Notes: generated from the sequence alone by a model not told the origin. Shown: positions 52,312 through 60,894, numbered from the stretch's first letter. The stretch is DNA of 64,000 bases from Oscillospiraceae bacterium (GCA_015068525.1 SVKJ01000004.1:56881-120880); one strand, 5' to 3'. A program made the numbers and translations.

Positions 52312-52628
52312 ATGCAAAATGCAAAGTGCAAAATGCAAAATGACATATAGGGTAGCGTTCAGGATGACATTGGGGAGGCAATTTCTTCGAAGTATATATG
52401 TAGGGTGCAGCCTTCAGGATGCACCGAATACAGTTCGTCGGTTTTTTTACACCTCATCCACCATCTGCGATGGTCCCCCTTCCCCTCAAGGGGAAGGCAG
52501 CCGTACCCTACAATATAATTCGTAATCGAATGTAAAATCACAATGGACGCAACGGGGTCTGTCCCTTTTACGTCCATTTTTCGGACGTTTTGGGGTCTGT
52601 CCCTTTTGCGTCCATTTTGTTTTATAAT
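52312..52628. repeat. Intergenic repeat mosaic, no gene
   Basis: Contains tandem AAAATGC/AAAGTGC units at 52318-52343, a CTCATCCACCATC...GGGGAAGGC phrase with a CCCCTTCCCCTCAAGGGG hairpin, and GGGGTCTGTCCCTTTT twice (52555-52610) separated by CGTCCATTTTTCGGACG. These look like dispersed repetitive sequence. Frames read here are not genes. Confidence 0.6.
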
Positions 52629-52629
52629 G

Positions 52630-52660
52630 AAAAAAACAGCTCAGAGAATTTCTCTGAGCC
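52630..52660 (-). terminator. Terminator of rpsU
   Basis: On the minus strand GCTCAGAGA pairs with TCTCTGAGC (52639-52647 with 52651-52659), followed by a T-run (52630-52636). Confidence 0.85.
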
Positions 52661-52702
52661 GTATTTTTTAGAAGTATTAAATGCATACCAAATTAAGCCA
52701 CA

Positions 52703-52879
52703 TTATTTGAATTTTCTTTTTCTTGCAGCTTCGGATTTTTTCTTTCTTTTTACACTTGGTTTAACGTAGTGTTCTCTCTTTTTAATTTCAGTTAACACTC
52801 CTGCTCTGGCACACTGTCTTTTAAATCTGCGAAGAGCATTATCTAAAGATTCGTTTTCTTTAATTCTGATTTCTGACAT
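52703..52879 (-). CDS. rpsU: 30S ribosomal protein S21
   Basis: A 58-residue basic protein, MSEIRIKENESLDNALRRF at its start and KREHYVKPSVKRKKKSEAAR towards its end, the complete S21 pattern. S21 binds the platform of the 30S subunit near the anti-Shine-Dalgarno end of 16S rRNA and helps initiation. AGGGAGGG lies just upstream of the ATG. It is transcribed divergently from spoIIE and has its own terminator. Confidence 0.97.
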   Translation of the reverse strand: MSEIRIKENESLDNALRRFKRQCARAGVLTEIKKREHYVKPSVKRKKKSEAARKRKFK

Positions 52880-53007
52880 TTGTTTTCCCTCCCTCCGCTA
52901 AAGCAAATGCTTTGGGTGCATATACAGTTTGACCATATTATGCTTTCTTTATTATACATACTTTCTACATATTTGTCAATAAAATTTATAAAAAATATTA
53001 ATTTTCT

Positions 53008-53074
53008 TTGTCGAATAATTTTTTTATACCCCTCTGCTCTTTTGACATTTTTTTCCAAATGATTGATGTATAAT
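53008..53074 (+). promoter_or_regulatory. Spo0A-type promoter of spoIIE
   Basis: TTGTCGAA (53008-53015) is an exact Spo0A box (TGTCGAA). It is followed by TTGACA (53042-53047) and TATAAT (53069-53074) spaced 21 bases apart, too far for ordinary sigma-A. Unusually wide spacing with upstream 0A boxes is the known design of the Bacillus subtilis spoIIE and spoIIG promoters. Confidence 0.7.
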
Positions 53075-53106
53075 GTAATTAAGTTATTAAAAAGGAGCAT
53101 ATCATT

Positions 53107-55446
53107 ATGGAATTACTTAAGAAAAATTTGTCGGTTTTTAAAAACTTTATAATGAGTTTTACTTTATCTTTATCGAAATATAAAAATATTGGGATTCTTT
53201 CGGTAATAGGTTTTTTAATAGGAAGAATAAATATTTTTTCTTCTCTTTCTCCTTTTTCACTTTCCTTTTTACTTGCTTCGGGAAACAATCCTATAGTCTT
53301 AATATTTACTCTTCTTGGTATAATTTCAACAAACACTATAAATGCACCTAAATATGTGCTGACTGTTTTTTTTGGTGTTACATTATCCACACTTATTAAG
53401 TGGATTTTCCCTAATATAAACAAAGATAAAGTAAATCCAACCATAAGTTTTATATCTTTATTTACATTCAGTTTATGTTTTACCTTGTTTAAAGATTATG
53501 TTATTTACGATATATTGCTTGTATTATTCGAGTCCATAATTTCCTTTTTGTCTTACTTTGTTTTAAAAAAGGGAATCATATCAATTTTAAAAATCAATGC
53601 AAAGAAATATTTTACTTTAGAGGAAATCACAACTTTTCTTATCATACTTACAATTTTGATTTCCGGTATAGGAGATATTTATATTTATGATATTATAAAC
53701 TTAAAAAACGTCATTTCAGTATATATTGTTTTTCTGGGTGCATCGCTAAGTAATATAGGCATAGGTTCTCAAATTGCAGCATTTATGGGAATTGCAGCAG
53801 GTATCGGAAGCGACTATATGGGAGTTTTTATTGCTACATACTGTGTTAACGGACTTATAGCATCTACAATGTCAAAATACGGAAAGGTTATATCTGTTTT
53901 AGGCTTTACTCTTGGGAATGTATTTATGAACATACTTATGGGGTTTGAATATTATATGGTTATAAACTATCCTGAAATTTTAATTGCATCGTTTTTTTAC
54001 ATATTACTTCCCGATATTTTAATAAAAAGAATATTTTTAACAAACACTGAGTATGGTCTTAACAATGATTCAGCATCTACCATAAAAAAGATTGCCACAG
54101 TCAAACTGGACAGGCTTAGTTTTGCATTCAAAAAATTATCCGACACCATTTGTTCTACTCTTATAAAAAACGATAAATTAAAAGAGGATAACTCATCTGC
54201 TTTTTATGACGAAGTAGGCGAAAAAGTATGTAAAAAATGTGCATTAAGATTTTACTGTTGGCAAAAGGATTATGATACAACGAAAAAAGCCATGTCCCAG
54301 ATAGTAAAAAAGATAAATTTAAAAGGGACTGCCAACCGTGATGATTTCCCTGATTATTTCAAAGGAAAATGCGTAAAAGTAAACGAAGTGCTTCAGGCGA
54401 TTATTTCTCTTTATGAAATATACCGCCTTAATTCTATGTGGCAAAGTAAAATGAAAGAAAACGCAAAGATATATAAAGACCAGTTCTTAGAACTTTCAGA
54501 TATTGTTGAGAATTTAAAGAATGAGATTGAAAAAAATCCATATTTTGATAAGAACTTATCCCTTGAAATTTCCTCTAAACTGGAAAACGACGGTATAAAT
54601 ATTAAAAACTTAAGTGTAATAAAAGACTGCAACGAAAACACTCAGATTGAACTTACGCTTTTCCCCTGTCAGAAAAAAGATAAATGTTACAAATTTATAG
54701 AACAAAGGCTATCTGAAATTCTTGATATTCCTTTTATAAAAATATCGGGAAAATGCTCATTTAAAGAGTGTGTTCTTAAATTCAAAGAATGTGAAAGTTA
54801 TTCTCTTAAATCAAGTGTAAAACAATGCTCTAAAAACAAAAATGAAAAAAGCGGAGATAATTATTCAATAAAAACGCTTGACAACTCCTCAAGATACATC
54901 ATTCTTTGTGACGGAAGCGGAAGCGGAGAAACAGCATCTTTCTATTCTAAAAATACTATTAAACTTTTAGAAGAATTTTTAAAAACAGGTTTTTCCAAAT
55001 CGGCATCTGTTAAACTCATTAATTCCTCACTTATGTGCAATAAGGAAAACGATTATTTTTCTACCATAGATTTAAGTATTATGGACTTAAAAAATGCAGA
55101 ACTTGAAATCTTAAAAAAAGGAGCCTGCCCTACTTATATAAAAAAAGCAAACGGTGAATTTTTAGTTATAAGAAACAACTCTTTTCCTGCAGGAATAATT
55201 GACGAAAAAAAAGAAATTCCGCAAAAAATTAAATTGTCGGAAAACGACTTAATAATTATGATAAGTGATGGGATTTATGATTCTCTTGACAAAGAAGACT
55301 GGATTATAGAAGCATTAAAAGCAATAAATTCAAATGACCCTGATGTTATTTCCGACCTTATATTAAAAATTGCACAAAGCACTGAAAACAGGGATAGAGA
55401 TGATATGACAGTAATAGTAAGTAAATGTGTCAGCCAATGTATATAA
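53107..55446 (+). CDS. spoIIE: Stage II sporulation protein E (PP2C phosphatase)
   Basis: 779 residues. The N-terminal half has about ten transmembrane helices (residues 35-315: LIGRINIFSSLSPFSLSFLL, ISVYIVFLGASLSNIGIG), then a cysteine-containing regulatory segment (VCKKCALRFYCW) and a C-terminal PP2C/RsbU-type phosphatase domain (about 580-779) with ILCDGSGSG, MISDGIYDS and DDMTVIV. The family normally has DGMGSG or DGMGVG; here Met is Ser. SpoIIE dephosphorylates SpoIIAA to activate sigma-F in the forespore and takes part in asymmetric division. AAAGGAG precedes the ATG, and a Spo0A-type promoter lies upstream, so the organism probably sporulates. Confidence 0.95.
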   Translation: MELLKKNLSVFKNFIMSFTLSLSKYKNIGILSVIGFLIGRINIFSSLSPFSLSFLLASGNNPIVLIFTLLGIISTNTINAPKYVLTVFFGVTLSTLIKWIFPNINKDKVNPTISFISLFTFSLCFTLFKDYVIYDILLVLFESIISFLSYFVLKKGIISILKINAKKYFTLEEITTFLIILTILISGIGDIYIYDIINLKNVISVYIVFLGASLSNIGIGSQIAAFMGIAAGIGSDYMGVFIATYCVNGLIASTMSKYGKVISVLGFTLGNVFMNILMGFEYYMVINYPEILIASFFYILLPDILIKRIFLTNTEYGLNNDSASTIKKIATVKLDRLSFAFKKLSDTICSTLIKNDKLKEDNSSAFYDEVGEKVCKKCALRFYCWQKDYDTTKKAMSQIVKKINLKGTANRDDFPDYFKGKCVKVNEVLQAIISLYEIYRLNSMWQSKMKENAKIYKDQFLELSDIVENLKNEIEKNPYFDKNLSLEISSKLENDGINIKNLSVIKDCNENTQIELTLFPCQKKDKCYKFIEQRLSEILDIPFIKISGKCSFKECVLKFKECESYSLKSSVKQCSKNKNEKSGDNYSIKTLDNSSRYIILCDGSGSGETASFYSKNTIKLLEEFLKTGFSKSASVKLINSSLMCNKENDYFSTIDLSIMDLKNAELEILKKGACPTYIKKANGEFLVIRNNSFPAGIIDEKKEIPQKIKLSENDLIIMISDGIYDSLDKEDWIIEALKAINSNDPDVISDLILKIAQSTENRDRDDMTVIVSKCVSQCI

Positions 55447-55473
55447 ATTGTAATTATGGAAATAATTACAATA

Positions 55474-55746
55474 TAAGCAGATGCGTTAATATCCGAACTC
55501 GCCAAAACCTTTAAAATCCGGCTTTTTTGTCGTTGTCGCTTCCGATATACCTCGTATTATCGAAATCTTCCGTCTAAAAAAATCTCGAATTTAAAAGGTT
55601 TATGGTTCCTTGAATTTATTGTCTGGATTTTTTTGTTAATGTGAGGCAAAAACGGAACGAATATTAACATATTTGCGAGTATTTTAACGATGCAGTAGCG
55701 AAAAAATCCGACAAGAAACGAGTTTGGATACTAACGCATCTGCTTA
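55474..55746 (+). repeat. Structured element B, copy B1
   Basis: About 271 bp. Outer stem P1: 55475-55501 (AAGCAGATGCG...) pairs with 55719-55745. Inner stem P2: 55502-55517 with 55589-55605 (CCAAAACCTTT...). Inner stem P3: TTGTCTGGATTTTTT (55619-55633) with AAAAAATCCGACAA (55701-55714). The loop of P2 holds CGCTTCCGATATACCTCG, identical in B2. Stem sequences differ from B2 but pair within the copy. It fills the gap after spoIIE and abuts A2. Confidence 0.8.
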
Positions 55747-56020
55747 AGGCACTCGGAAGTCGAACACCTTATGGTTTAAAATTAGAAATTTCGCTTTATA
55801 CTGCACAAATTCCTGCGAACATACGAAAGTATAATTCTTGAAATTTCTTTGTCTAAAACAAAATTTCTCAATTTTAAACTCTTAGACCTTAAATGCAGGA
55901 AAATTTCTAAGATTTTCAATGCGAAGGACGATGTCAGGCCGTCGCCTTACGAGGACGCCAAGTTGAAAAGATTAAAATTTAACAAATTTAAGGCATAAGG
56001 TGTTCGGCTCCCGAGTGCCT
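55747..56020 (-). repeat. Structured element A, copy A2
   Basis: About 274 bp in the reverse orientation to A1. Outer arms AGGCACTCGGAAGTCGAACA (55747 on) and its near-complement ending CCGAGTGCCT (56020) pair over about 27 bases. Inner stem: AATTTCGCTTTA (55787-55798) with TAAAACAAAATT (55854-55865). It directly follows B1; the pair fills all of 55474-56020 between spoIIE and the next gene. Confidence 0.8.
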
Positions 56021-56040
56021 AAGATAAAAAGGGTGTTTCA

Positions 56041-56304
56041 ATGAATAAAGATAAAGATGTAATTATGATAAGTAATACCGATTCTGAATACATTGATAAG
56101 ATTATTCTTATACTTAATGACAACAAAAAAAGAGTAGTTCCCGAAGAACTACTCATTAAACAGGCAGAAAAGATTATTTACGAATATGAAAACAAGAATA
56201 AAAAGAACAATTCATCATTTTTATTTAAGAAAATTCTTTTCTTTTTATGCTCTGCGCTTATTTCTGTTTTTACTTGTCTTGTAGGTATGCGCTTATTTTA
56301 TTAA
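56041..56304 (+). CDS. Small membrane-anchored protein of unknown function
   Basis: 87 residues: a charged N-terminal half (MNKDKDVIMISNTDSEYIDK, KQAEKIIYEYENKNK) and one C-terminal transmembrane helix (LFKKILFFLCSALISVFTCL). I do not recognise it. AGGGTG lies upstream of the ATG, which is only 20 bases from the end of element A2. Its 3' end overlaps the convergent DHHW gene by about 35 bases. Its position behind spoIIE hints at a sporulation-related role, but that is a guess. Confidence 0.6.
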   Translation: MNKDKDVIMISNTDSEYIDKIILILNDNKKRVVPEELLIKQAEKIIYEYENKNKKNNSSFLFKKILFFLCSALISVFTCLVGMRLFY

Positions 56305-57418
56305 GATTGTTGTCAGTTAAAAAATTATCCGTATTATAAATAAATAACACATCTGAAATTCCATTTTCCTTAAGGTATTTTGGAATACTTAAATTATAAT
56401 ATCTTAAGTCAAATACGACTATTTCACTATAATGATTTGCTATAAATGGTATTATACTATGAGCATAAGAATCCTTTATAACCGCTAATTTTTTTCCATT
56501 TTCAAAAGTGAGTTTTCCCCCATCCGAAAAATTTGTCTTTATAGTTGTAATACCATGATTGCCGTCAAGATAATAAGTATATTTATCTTTGATGGCAATA
56601 TTTTTTTCTTCATATAAAGAATCTGACTCTTTTATAAGGTCATAATTAACTTTATATGATACATTAAATTCAGGTTCATATTTTATAATTTTATCCCCTT
56701 TAAGATTTATAGTCGCCTTAGACCAGGTTGTGCCATAAAAATCATCGGAAACTGTTTTGATTTCAAAATCTTCCTTTGAATACGGAGTAATCCCCATTTT
56801 TTTCATTATATCAGAGTAAACGATAAAACTTCCGTTTGCCGTCTGGTGATGGTCGGTTTTATAATAGATATAATCATCTTTATTTTGATTTAAACTATCA
56901 GTCGGATTTATAAAATTTACGTTGTCTAGGTTTTCTTTAGCATATTCCATTAAATCCAACTGATAACTGTTATAAGAATACTTTGGAAGTTTCTCTTTTA
57001 AAACTTCATAGGCTGTAGGAATTAAAGCAAAACTTACATTTAAATCCTTTTCTTTAGCAAGTTTATTTATCGCATTTATGTTATTTGAAACAATATTTTT
57101 ATCATAATTACTTTGATAAGTTTGAATTAAATAATCATCATGTGCAAAATATACGCCATTACTTTCTTTCTTAAAAGTTAGTTTTTCAAGATTACTCTTT
57201 AGCGACACGAAAAAATCCCTGAATGCAGTTTTATCGGTTATATGTTCTTCAAAATCTTTGGTATATCCCCCATCTACCAAAGAAGAAAAAGAAAATTCAG
57301 GCATTTTTTTTGCATACCTGTTTTCATTTTCTAAAAATTCTTTTTGAGGTACTGTTAAATTATAAACACTAAAGGATAAATAAATTATCCCGAATATAAT
57401 TACAAATATCTTTTTCAT
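56270..57418 (-). CDS. DHHW family protein, exopolymer acetylation partner
   Basis: 382 residues with an N-terminal hydrophobic anchor or signal (IFVIIFGIIYLSFSVYN). The family motif appears as KTDHHQTANG with Asp189-His190-His191; the fourth residue is Gln, not the usual Trp. The protein resembles AlgJ/AlgX-type SGNH acyltransferase-like partners of MBOAT enzymes, with FALIPTAYEVL and VIKDSYAHSIIP (the latter containing the Asp-Ser-Tyr seen at the nucleophile). It is encoded 26 bases after the MBOAT gene, as in many Clostridia. Together they would acetylate a cell-surface polymer. Confidence 0.88.
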   Translation of the reverse strand: MKKIFVIIFGIIYLSFSVYNLTVPQKEFLENENRYAKKMPEFSFSSLVDGGYTKDFEEHITDKTAFRDFFVSLKSNLEKLTFKKESNGVYFAHDDYLIQTYQSNYDKNIVSNNINAINKLAKEKDLNVSFALIPTAYEVLKEKLPKYSYNSYQLDLMEYAKENLDNVNFINPTDSLNQNKDDYIYYKTDHHQTANGSFIVYSDIMKKMGITPYSKEDFEIKTVSDDFYGTTWSKATINLKGDKIIKYEPEFNVSYKVNYDLIKESDSLYEEKNIAIKDKYTYYLDGNHGITTIKTNFSDGGKLTFENGKKLAVIKDSYAHSIIPFIANHYSEIVVFDLRYYNLSIPKYLKENGISDVLFIYNTDNFLTDNNLNKISAYLQDK

Positions 57419-57444
57419 AAATTCTCCTAATAAAATATTAAAAT

Positions 57445-58821
57445 TTAAAATCTGAAGTATAAAAACGGATTATAACTTGAATCCACAATATACGCAAATG
57501 ATATTATAAATCCTATAATACATAGTATAAAGGTTAAATACTTATTTACTTTTATCTTTTTAAACAAAGGTGTTGAAGAAATAACAAGTATTATAAATAT
57601 CAAAAAGTAGGAAGAAAGATTATAAAGTGCGTTATTATTTATAAAAGGAACACCACTGCCAAACATACCGAAAATATAATCTATTCCATCATTTATAGAA
57701 TCAAATGCAAAAAGCACCCAGCCTATTATTACAAAAAACAAAGTATATATATGAGATATAAATCCGGGCAATTTATCAAGAACTTTCTTTAAAAGGAATT
57801 TTTCTATAATAAGTAAAATTCCGTAATAAAGTCCCCATACAATAAAATTATAACTTGCTCCATGCCATAATCCTGTAGCAAACCAGACAATCAAAAGATT
57901 TAATATATTTTTAGATATTTTAACACGGTTTCCGCCAAGAGGTATATAAAGATACTCTTTAAACCATGTACCAAGTGAAATATGCCATCTTTGCCAAAAT
58001 TCAGTTATCGATTTACTTATATACGGATAATTAAAGTTTTTCGGAAAAGTAAAACCAAATATTTTTCCTAAACCTATTGCCATATCAGAATACCCTGAAA
58101 AATCAAAATAAATCTGGAATGAGAATGCTAATATTCCTAGCCAGTAAAGAACGACTGACATCTCGCTTTTTGGAAGAACTTTAACAGTATCCCACAATAG
58201 TCCGATATTATTTGCAAGTAACACTTTTTTGGAAAGCCCGCATACAAATATTTTTATACCGTCATAAACTTTATCAAATGTTTCTTCTCTTTTATTAAGT
58301 TCCAAAGATATTTCGTGATAACGTACAATAGGTCCTGCAATAAGTTGCGGAAACATTGCCACGTAACAACCGAAATCTATTATATTTTTCTGAGCATTCG
58401 CTTTTTTTTGATACACATCAATAGAATAAGACATAGTCTGGAATGTGTAGAATGATATACCGATAGGAAGACTTAAATTAAGAAGAGGTATCGAAATATT
58501 AAAAACGCTGTTAAGGCTTGAGATAAAAAGATCTGAATATTTAAAAAATCCAAGTATAAGTAAATTAACTACAACAGATAAAACAAGGAAAAACTTTCTC
58601 TTACCCTGATTATTTTCATATTTCTCAATCATAAGACCGTTATAATAATCAAAAAATGTCGAAAATAGCATAATAGAAATATATAAAGGTTCTCCCCATG
58701 CATAGAAAATAAGGCTCACAACAAAAAGAGCAAGATTTCTTGCTCTTTTTGGCAGTATAAAATAGAGTACCAATGTTACAGGTAAAAAGTAAAGTAAAAA
58801 CAGAACACTTGAGAATACCAT
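57445..58821 (-). CDS. MBOAT family O-acyltransferase (AlgI-like)
   Basis: 458 residues with about eleven membrane segments. FYAWGEPLYISIMLFS, FPQLIAGPIVRYHEI, YFDFSGYSDMAIGLGKIFGF, EFWQRWHISLGTWFKEYLYI (His280) and FATGLWHGASYNFIVWG (His320, the near-invariant MBOAT histidine) are all present. It is expected to carry acetyl groups across the membrane for O-acetylation of a polysaccharide or wall polymer. It lies between a DUF4358 lipoprotein gene (8 bases) and the DHHW gene, the usual three-gene set. Confidence 0.95.
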   Translation of the reverse strand: MVFSSVLFLLYFLPVTLVLYFILPKRARNLALFVVSLIFYAWGEPLYISIMLFSTFFDYYNGLMIEKYENNQGKRKFFLVLSVVVNLLILGFFKYSDLFISSLNSVFNISIPLLNLSLPIGISFYTFQTMSYSIDVYQKKANAQKNIIDFGCYVAMFPQLIAGPIVRYHEISLELNKREETFDKVYDGIKIFVCGLSKKVLLANNIGLLWDTVKVLPKSEMSVVLYWLGILAFSFQIYFDFSGYSDMAIGLGKIFGFTFPKNFNYPYISKSITEFWQRWHISLGTWFKEYLYIPLGGNRVKISKNILNLLIVWFATGLWHGASYNFIVWGLYYGILLIIEKFLLKKVLDKLPGFISHIYTLFFVIIGWVLFAFDSINDGIDYIFGMFGSGVPFINNNALYNLSSYFLIFIILVISSTPLFKKIKVNKYLTFILCIIGFIISFAYIVDSSYNPFLYFRF

Positions 58822-58829
58822 ATTTGCTC

Positions 58830-59492
58830 CTATTTTGTCAGTTCGTTAAATTTATTTAAAACTTTGTTAACCTGTGGTGCAATAATAAGTGCAGCATACT
58901 TACCGTTAGTTTTAATCACACCATTTTTAACCATTTCAAACTGGTCGGGAAGATATTGTTCCCATGTTTTATAAACCTGTTCCTTCCTTTTTGTTAAAAG
59001 GTCAACTGCTTTTGAAATTTCATTCTCGTTATTTACTTTTATTAAGATTATTTCATTTGCTTTTACACTTATCATTGTGCCATATATCAAAACATCTGCA
59101 AACTGCGATTTATCTATACCATAGATATCTTTATAAAAGTCGGGAGTTATTTCCTCCAGATTATGTTCGCCTTCAGGGATAACACCTACCATACCTGCCA
59201 TAACCGAAGATAGAGAAGGCTCTTCCTTAGGAGAAGTAACAGGTGGCTTAACACTTGGTGATGGTTCTTTTGAAGAACTTGATTCATTTTTGTTATTTTG
59301 TTCTTTATTGTTTTCTTCTTTTTTATTTTCTTCTTTGTTTTCTTCAGTTTGGTCAGGAGATATATTTTCCTCTGCCCCTGAATTTTCAACAATCTCATTA
59401 TTCGGCACGTCATTTTCTATTTCTTTAGAACAACCTGCAAATACTGATAGTATAACCATTAAACTTAAAATAAAACAAATTATTTTTTTCAT
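58830..59492 (-). CDS. DUF4358 lipoprotein
   Basis: 220 residues counted from ATG 59492; the lipobox VFAGC gives Cys21. A long Glu/Asn/Lys-rich linker follows (about 25-95), then a Pro-Ser-Thr stretch and the DUF4358 domain (about 100-220: YKDIYGIDKSQFADVLIYGT, KAVDLLTKRKEQVYKTWEQY). The domain often accompanies MBOAT-DHHW pairs; its role is not established. A longer reading to 59582 lacks both signal peptide and ribosome site. The upstream gap is almost entirely repeat A3/B2. Confidence 0.88.
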   Translation of the reverse strand: MKKIICFILSLMVILSVFAGCSKEIENDVPNNEIVENSGAEENISPDQTEENKEENKKEENNKEQNNKNESSSSKEPSPSVKPPVTSPKEEPSLSSVMAGMVGVIPEGEHNLEEITPDFYKDIYGIDKSQFADVLIYGTMISVKANEIILIKVNNENEISKAVDLLTKRKEQVYKTWEQYLPDQFEMVKNGVIKTNGKYAALIIAPQVNKVLNKFNELTK

Positions 59493-59597
59493 TTTTTTCC
59501 ACATCCTTTGTTTGTTTAGACAATATATACTTTTAAAAAGTTCCATTTTTTTAAATTTTTTTAAAAATGATGCAGAACTCATACGAGACCTGCATCA

Positions 59598-59874
59598 TAG
59601 CCGTAGGAGTATCGAAATCCATACGCTTTAAACTTGTTAAATTTTAATCTTTTCAATTTGGCGTCCTCGCAAGGCACCAAAGCCTACCTTCGTCCTTCGC
59701 ATCGAAAATCTTAGAAATTTCCCTGCGTTTAAGGTCAAAGAGTTTCAAAATGAAAAATTTTGTTTCAGATAAAGAAATTCCAAGGATAATACTTTGTATA
59801 TTCGCAGGAATTTCTGCAGTATGAAACAAAATTTCCATTTTCAAACCGTATTGAGTTCAATACTCCTACGGCTA
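59598..59874 (+). repeat. Structured element A, copy A3
   Basis: About 275 bp, same orientation as A1. Arms TAGCCGTAGGAGTATCGAA (59598 on) and its near-complement ending CTCCTACGGCTA (59874) pair over about 35 bases. Inner stem AATTTTGTTTCA (59756-59767) pairs perfectly with TGAAACAAAATT (59822-59833), enclosing TATATTCGCAGGAATTTC. It ends where B2 begins; the TA at 59873-59874 belongs to both. The frame at 59653-59844 is a by-product. Confidence 0.8.
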
Positions 59875-60147
59875 GCCGTCGGAGAGCTATCCGAACCCGC
59901 CTCTAACCCTTAAAAATCGGCTTTTTCGTTGTTGTCGCTTCCGATATACCTCGTATTATCGAAATCTTTCGCCTAGAAAAATCTCAATTTTTAAGGATTA
60001 GAGGTTCGAAGAATTTTCAAATTAGGAAATTTTTCGATAGAATGAGGCAAAAGGTGCAGGGAATATGCAATATTTTCAAAACTTTTAACGATATTATATC
60101 AAAAATTTACAATTTAAAAACGAGTTCGGATAACTTTCCGACGGCTA
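59873..60147 (+). repeat. Structured element B, copy B2
   Basis: 275 bp. Outer stem P1: 59873-59899 (TAGCCGTCGGAGAGCTATCC) with 60121-60147. P2: CCTCTAACCCTTAAAAAT (59900-59917) with 59987-60004. P3: 60016-60038 with 60098-60118. The P2 loop carries TGTCGCTTCCGATATACCTC shared with B1. The right end supplies the TAG stop codon (60145-60147) of the minus-strand LppM-like gene. Confidence 0.8.
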
Positions 60148-60894
60148 TTCTTTATTACATTCTTTTTTTCTTTTTATATACATTTTTATTAAAACTATAA
60201 GAACAACAACTGTTATAAGAAGCACTGTTGCAAGAATAACAATTGTTCCTACAATAGACAACATATTTGTTGTAATAGCTTCAAATTCAACTTCCGATTT
60301 CGTGCCCGGAATAAGTACCCACTCTGCAGTTTTTTTGTCGTTTGAAAGTAACTTTGAATTAGTTTCTGTAATAAAACCTGAATCCATATTAACAATAAGT
60401 TTTAAACTTAAATGCGAAAAGATTTTTTGAAGTTCTTCACCCGAAATAGCCTGACCATTACCATCAGTAAGCGAGCCTAACTTTGCAAAAGATGTTAAAT
60501 CAATGTCTGTATCAAGGTCATACTTATTGTATAAAAAGCCTCTCTCATAATCAAAACTATCAAGAATTTCATCACTTATATCTATATTATACTCATTTTC
60601 TAAAATTTCATCCAAACCTTCAGGTCTGATATTTTCTTTTGAAAAGGAAAATCCTTTCATTCCGTTTTCATTTATATCTTCTACTATAAAATCCTTATAA
60701 ATAAGTTCATTCTTAATATTGTCTATCGCCTCGTTATCATAAGAAAATTCTTTATCGCTGTATAATACCGAAACGTTTACATCCATCTTCCCATTCTCTT
60801 TTAAATTAAGTGAACATGTTAAATTAACACATCCTGTTAAAAGACATACTATAAGTGTTAGTAATATTACTGAAATTATCTTTTTTATTTTCAT
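60145..60894 (-). CDS. LppM-like lipoprotein (DUF3153 type) with C-terminal membrane helix
   Basis: 249 residues. The lipobox LLTGC ends at Cys22; the next residues VNLTCSLNLKENGKMDVNVS match the LppM/DUF3153 pattern. The exported domain covers about 25-205, and one transmembrane helix (MLSIVGTIVILATVLLITVV) with a short basic tail (KMYIKRKKECNKE) ends it, so it is anchored at both ends. Function in Clostridia is unknown. The stop codon lies in the terminal arm of element B2, suggesting the element inserted at the 3' end, possibly trimming or replacing the original tail. Confidence 0.78.
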   Translation of the reverse strand: MKIKKIISVILLTLIVCLLTGCVNLTCSLNLKENGKMDVNVSVLYSDKEFSYDNEAIDNIKNELIYKDFIVEDINENGMKGFSFSKENIRPEGLDEILENEYNIDISDEILDSFDYERGFLYNKYDLDTDIDLTSFAKLGSLTDGNGQAISGEELQKIFSHLSLKLIVNMDSGFITETNSKLLSNDKKTAEWVLIPGTKSEVEFEAITTNMLSIVGTIVILATVLLITVVVLIVLIKMYIKRKKECNKE

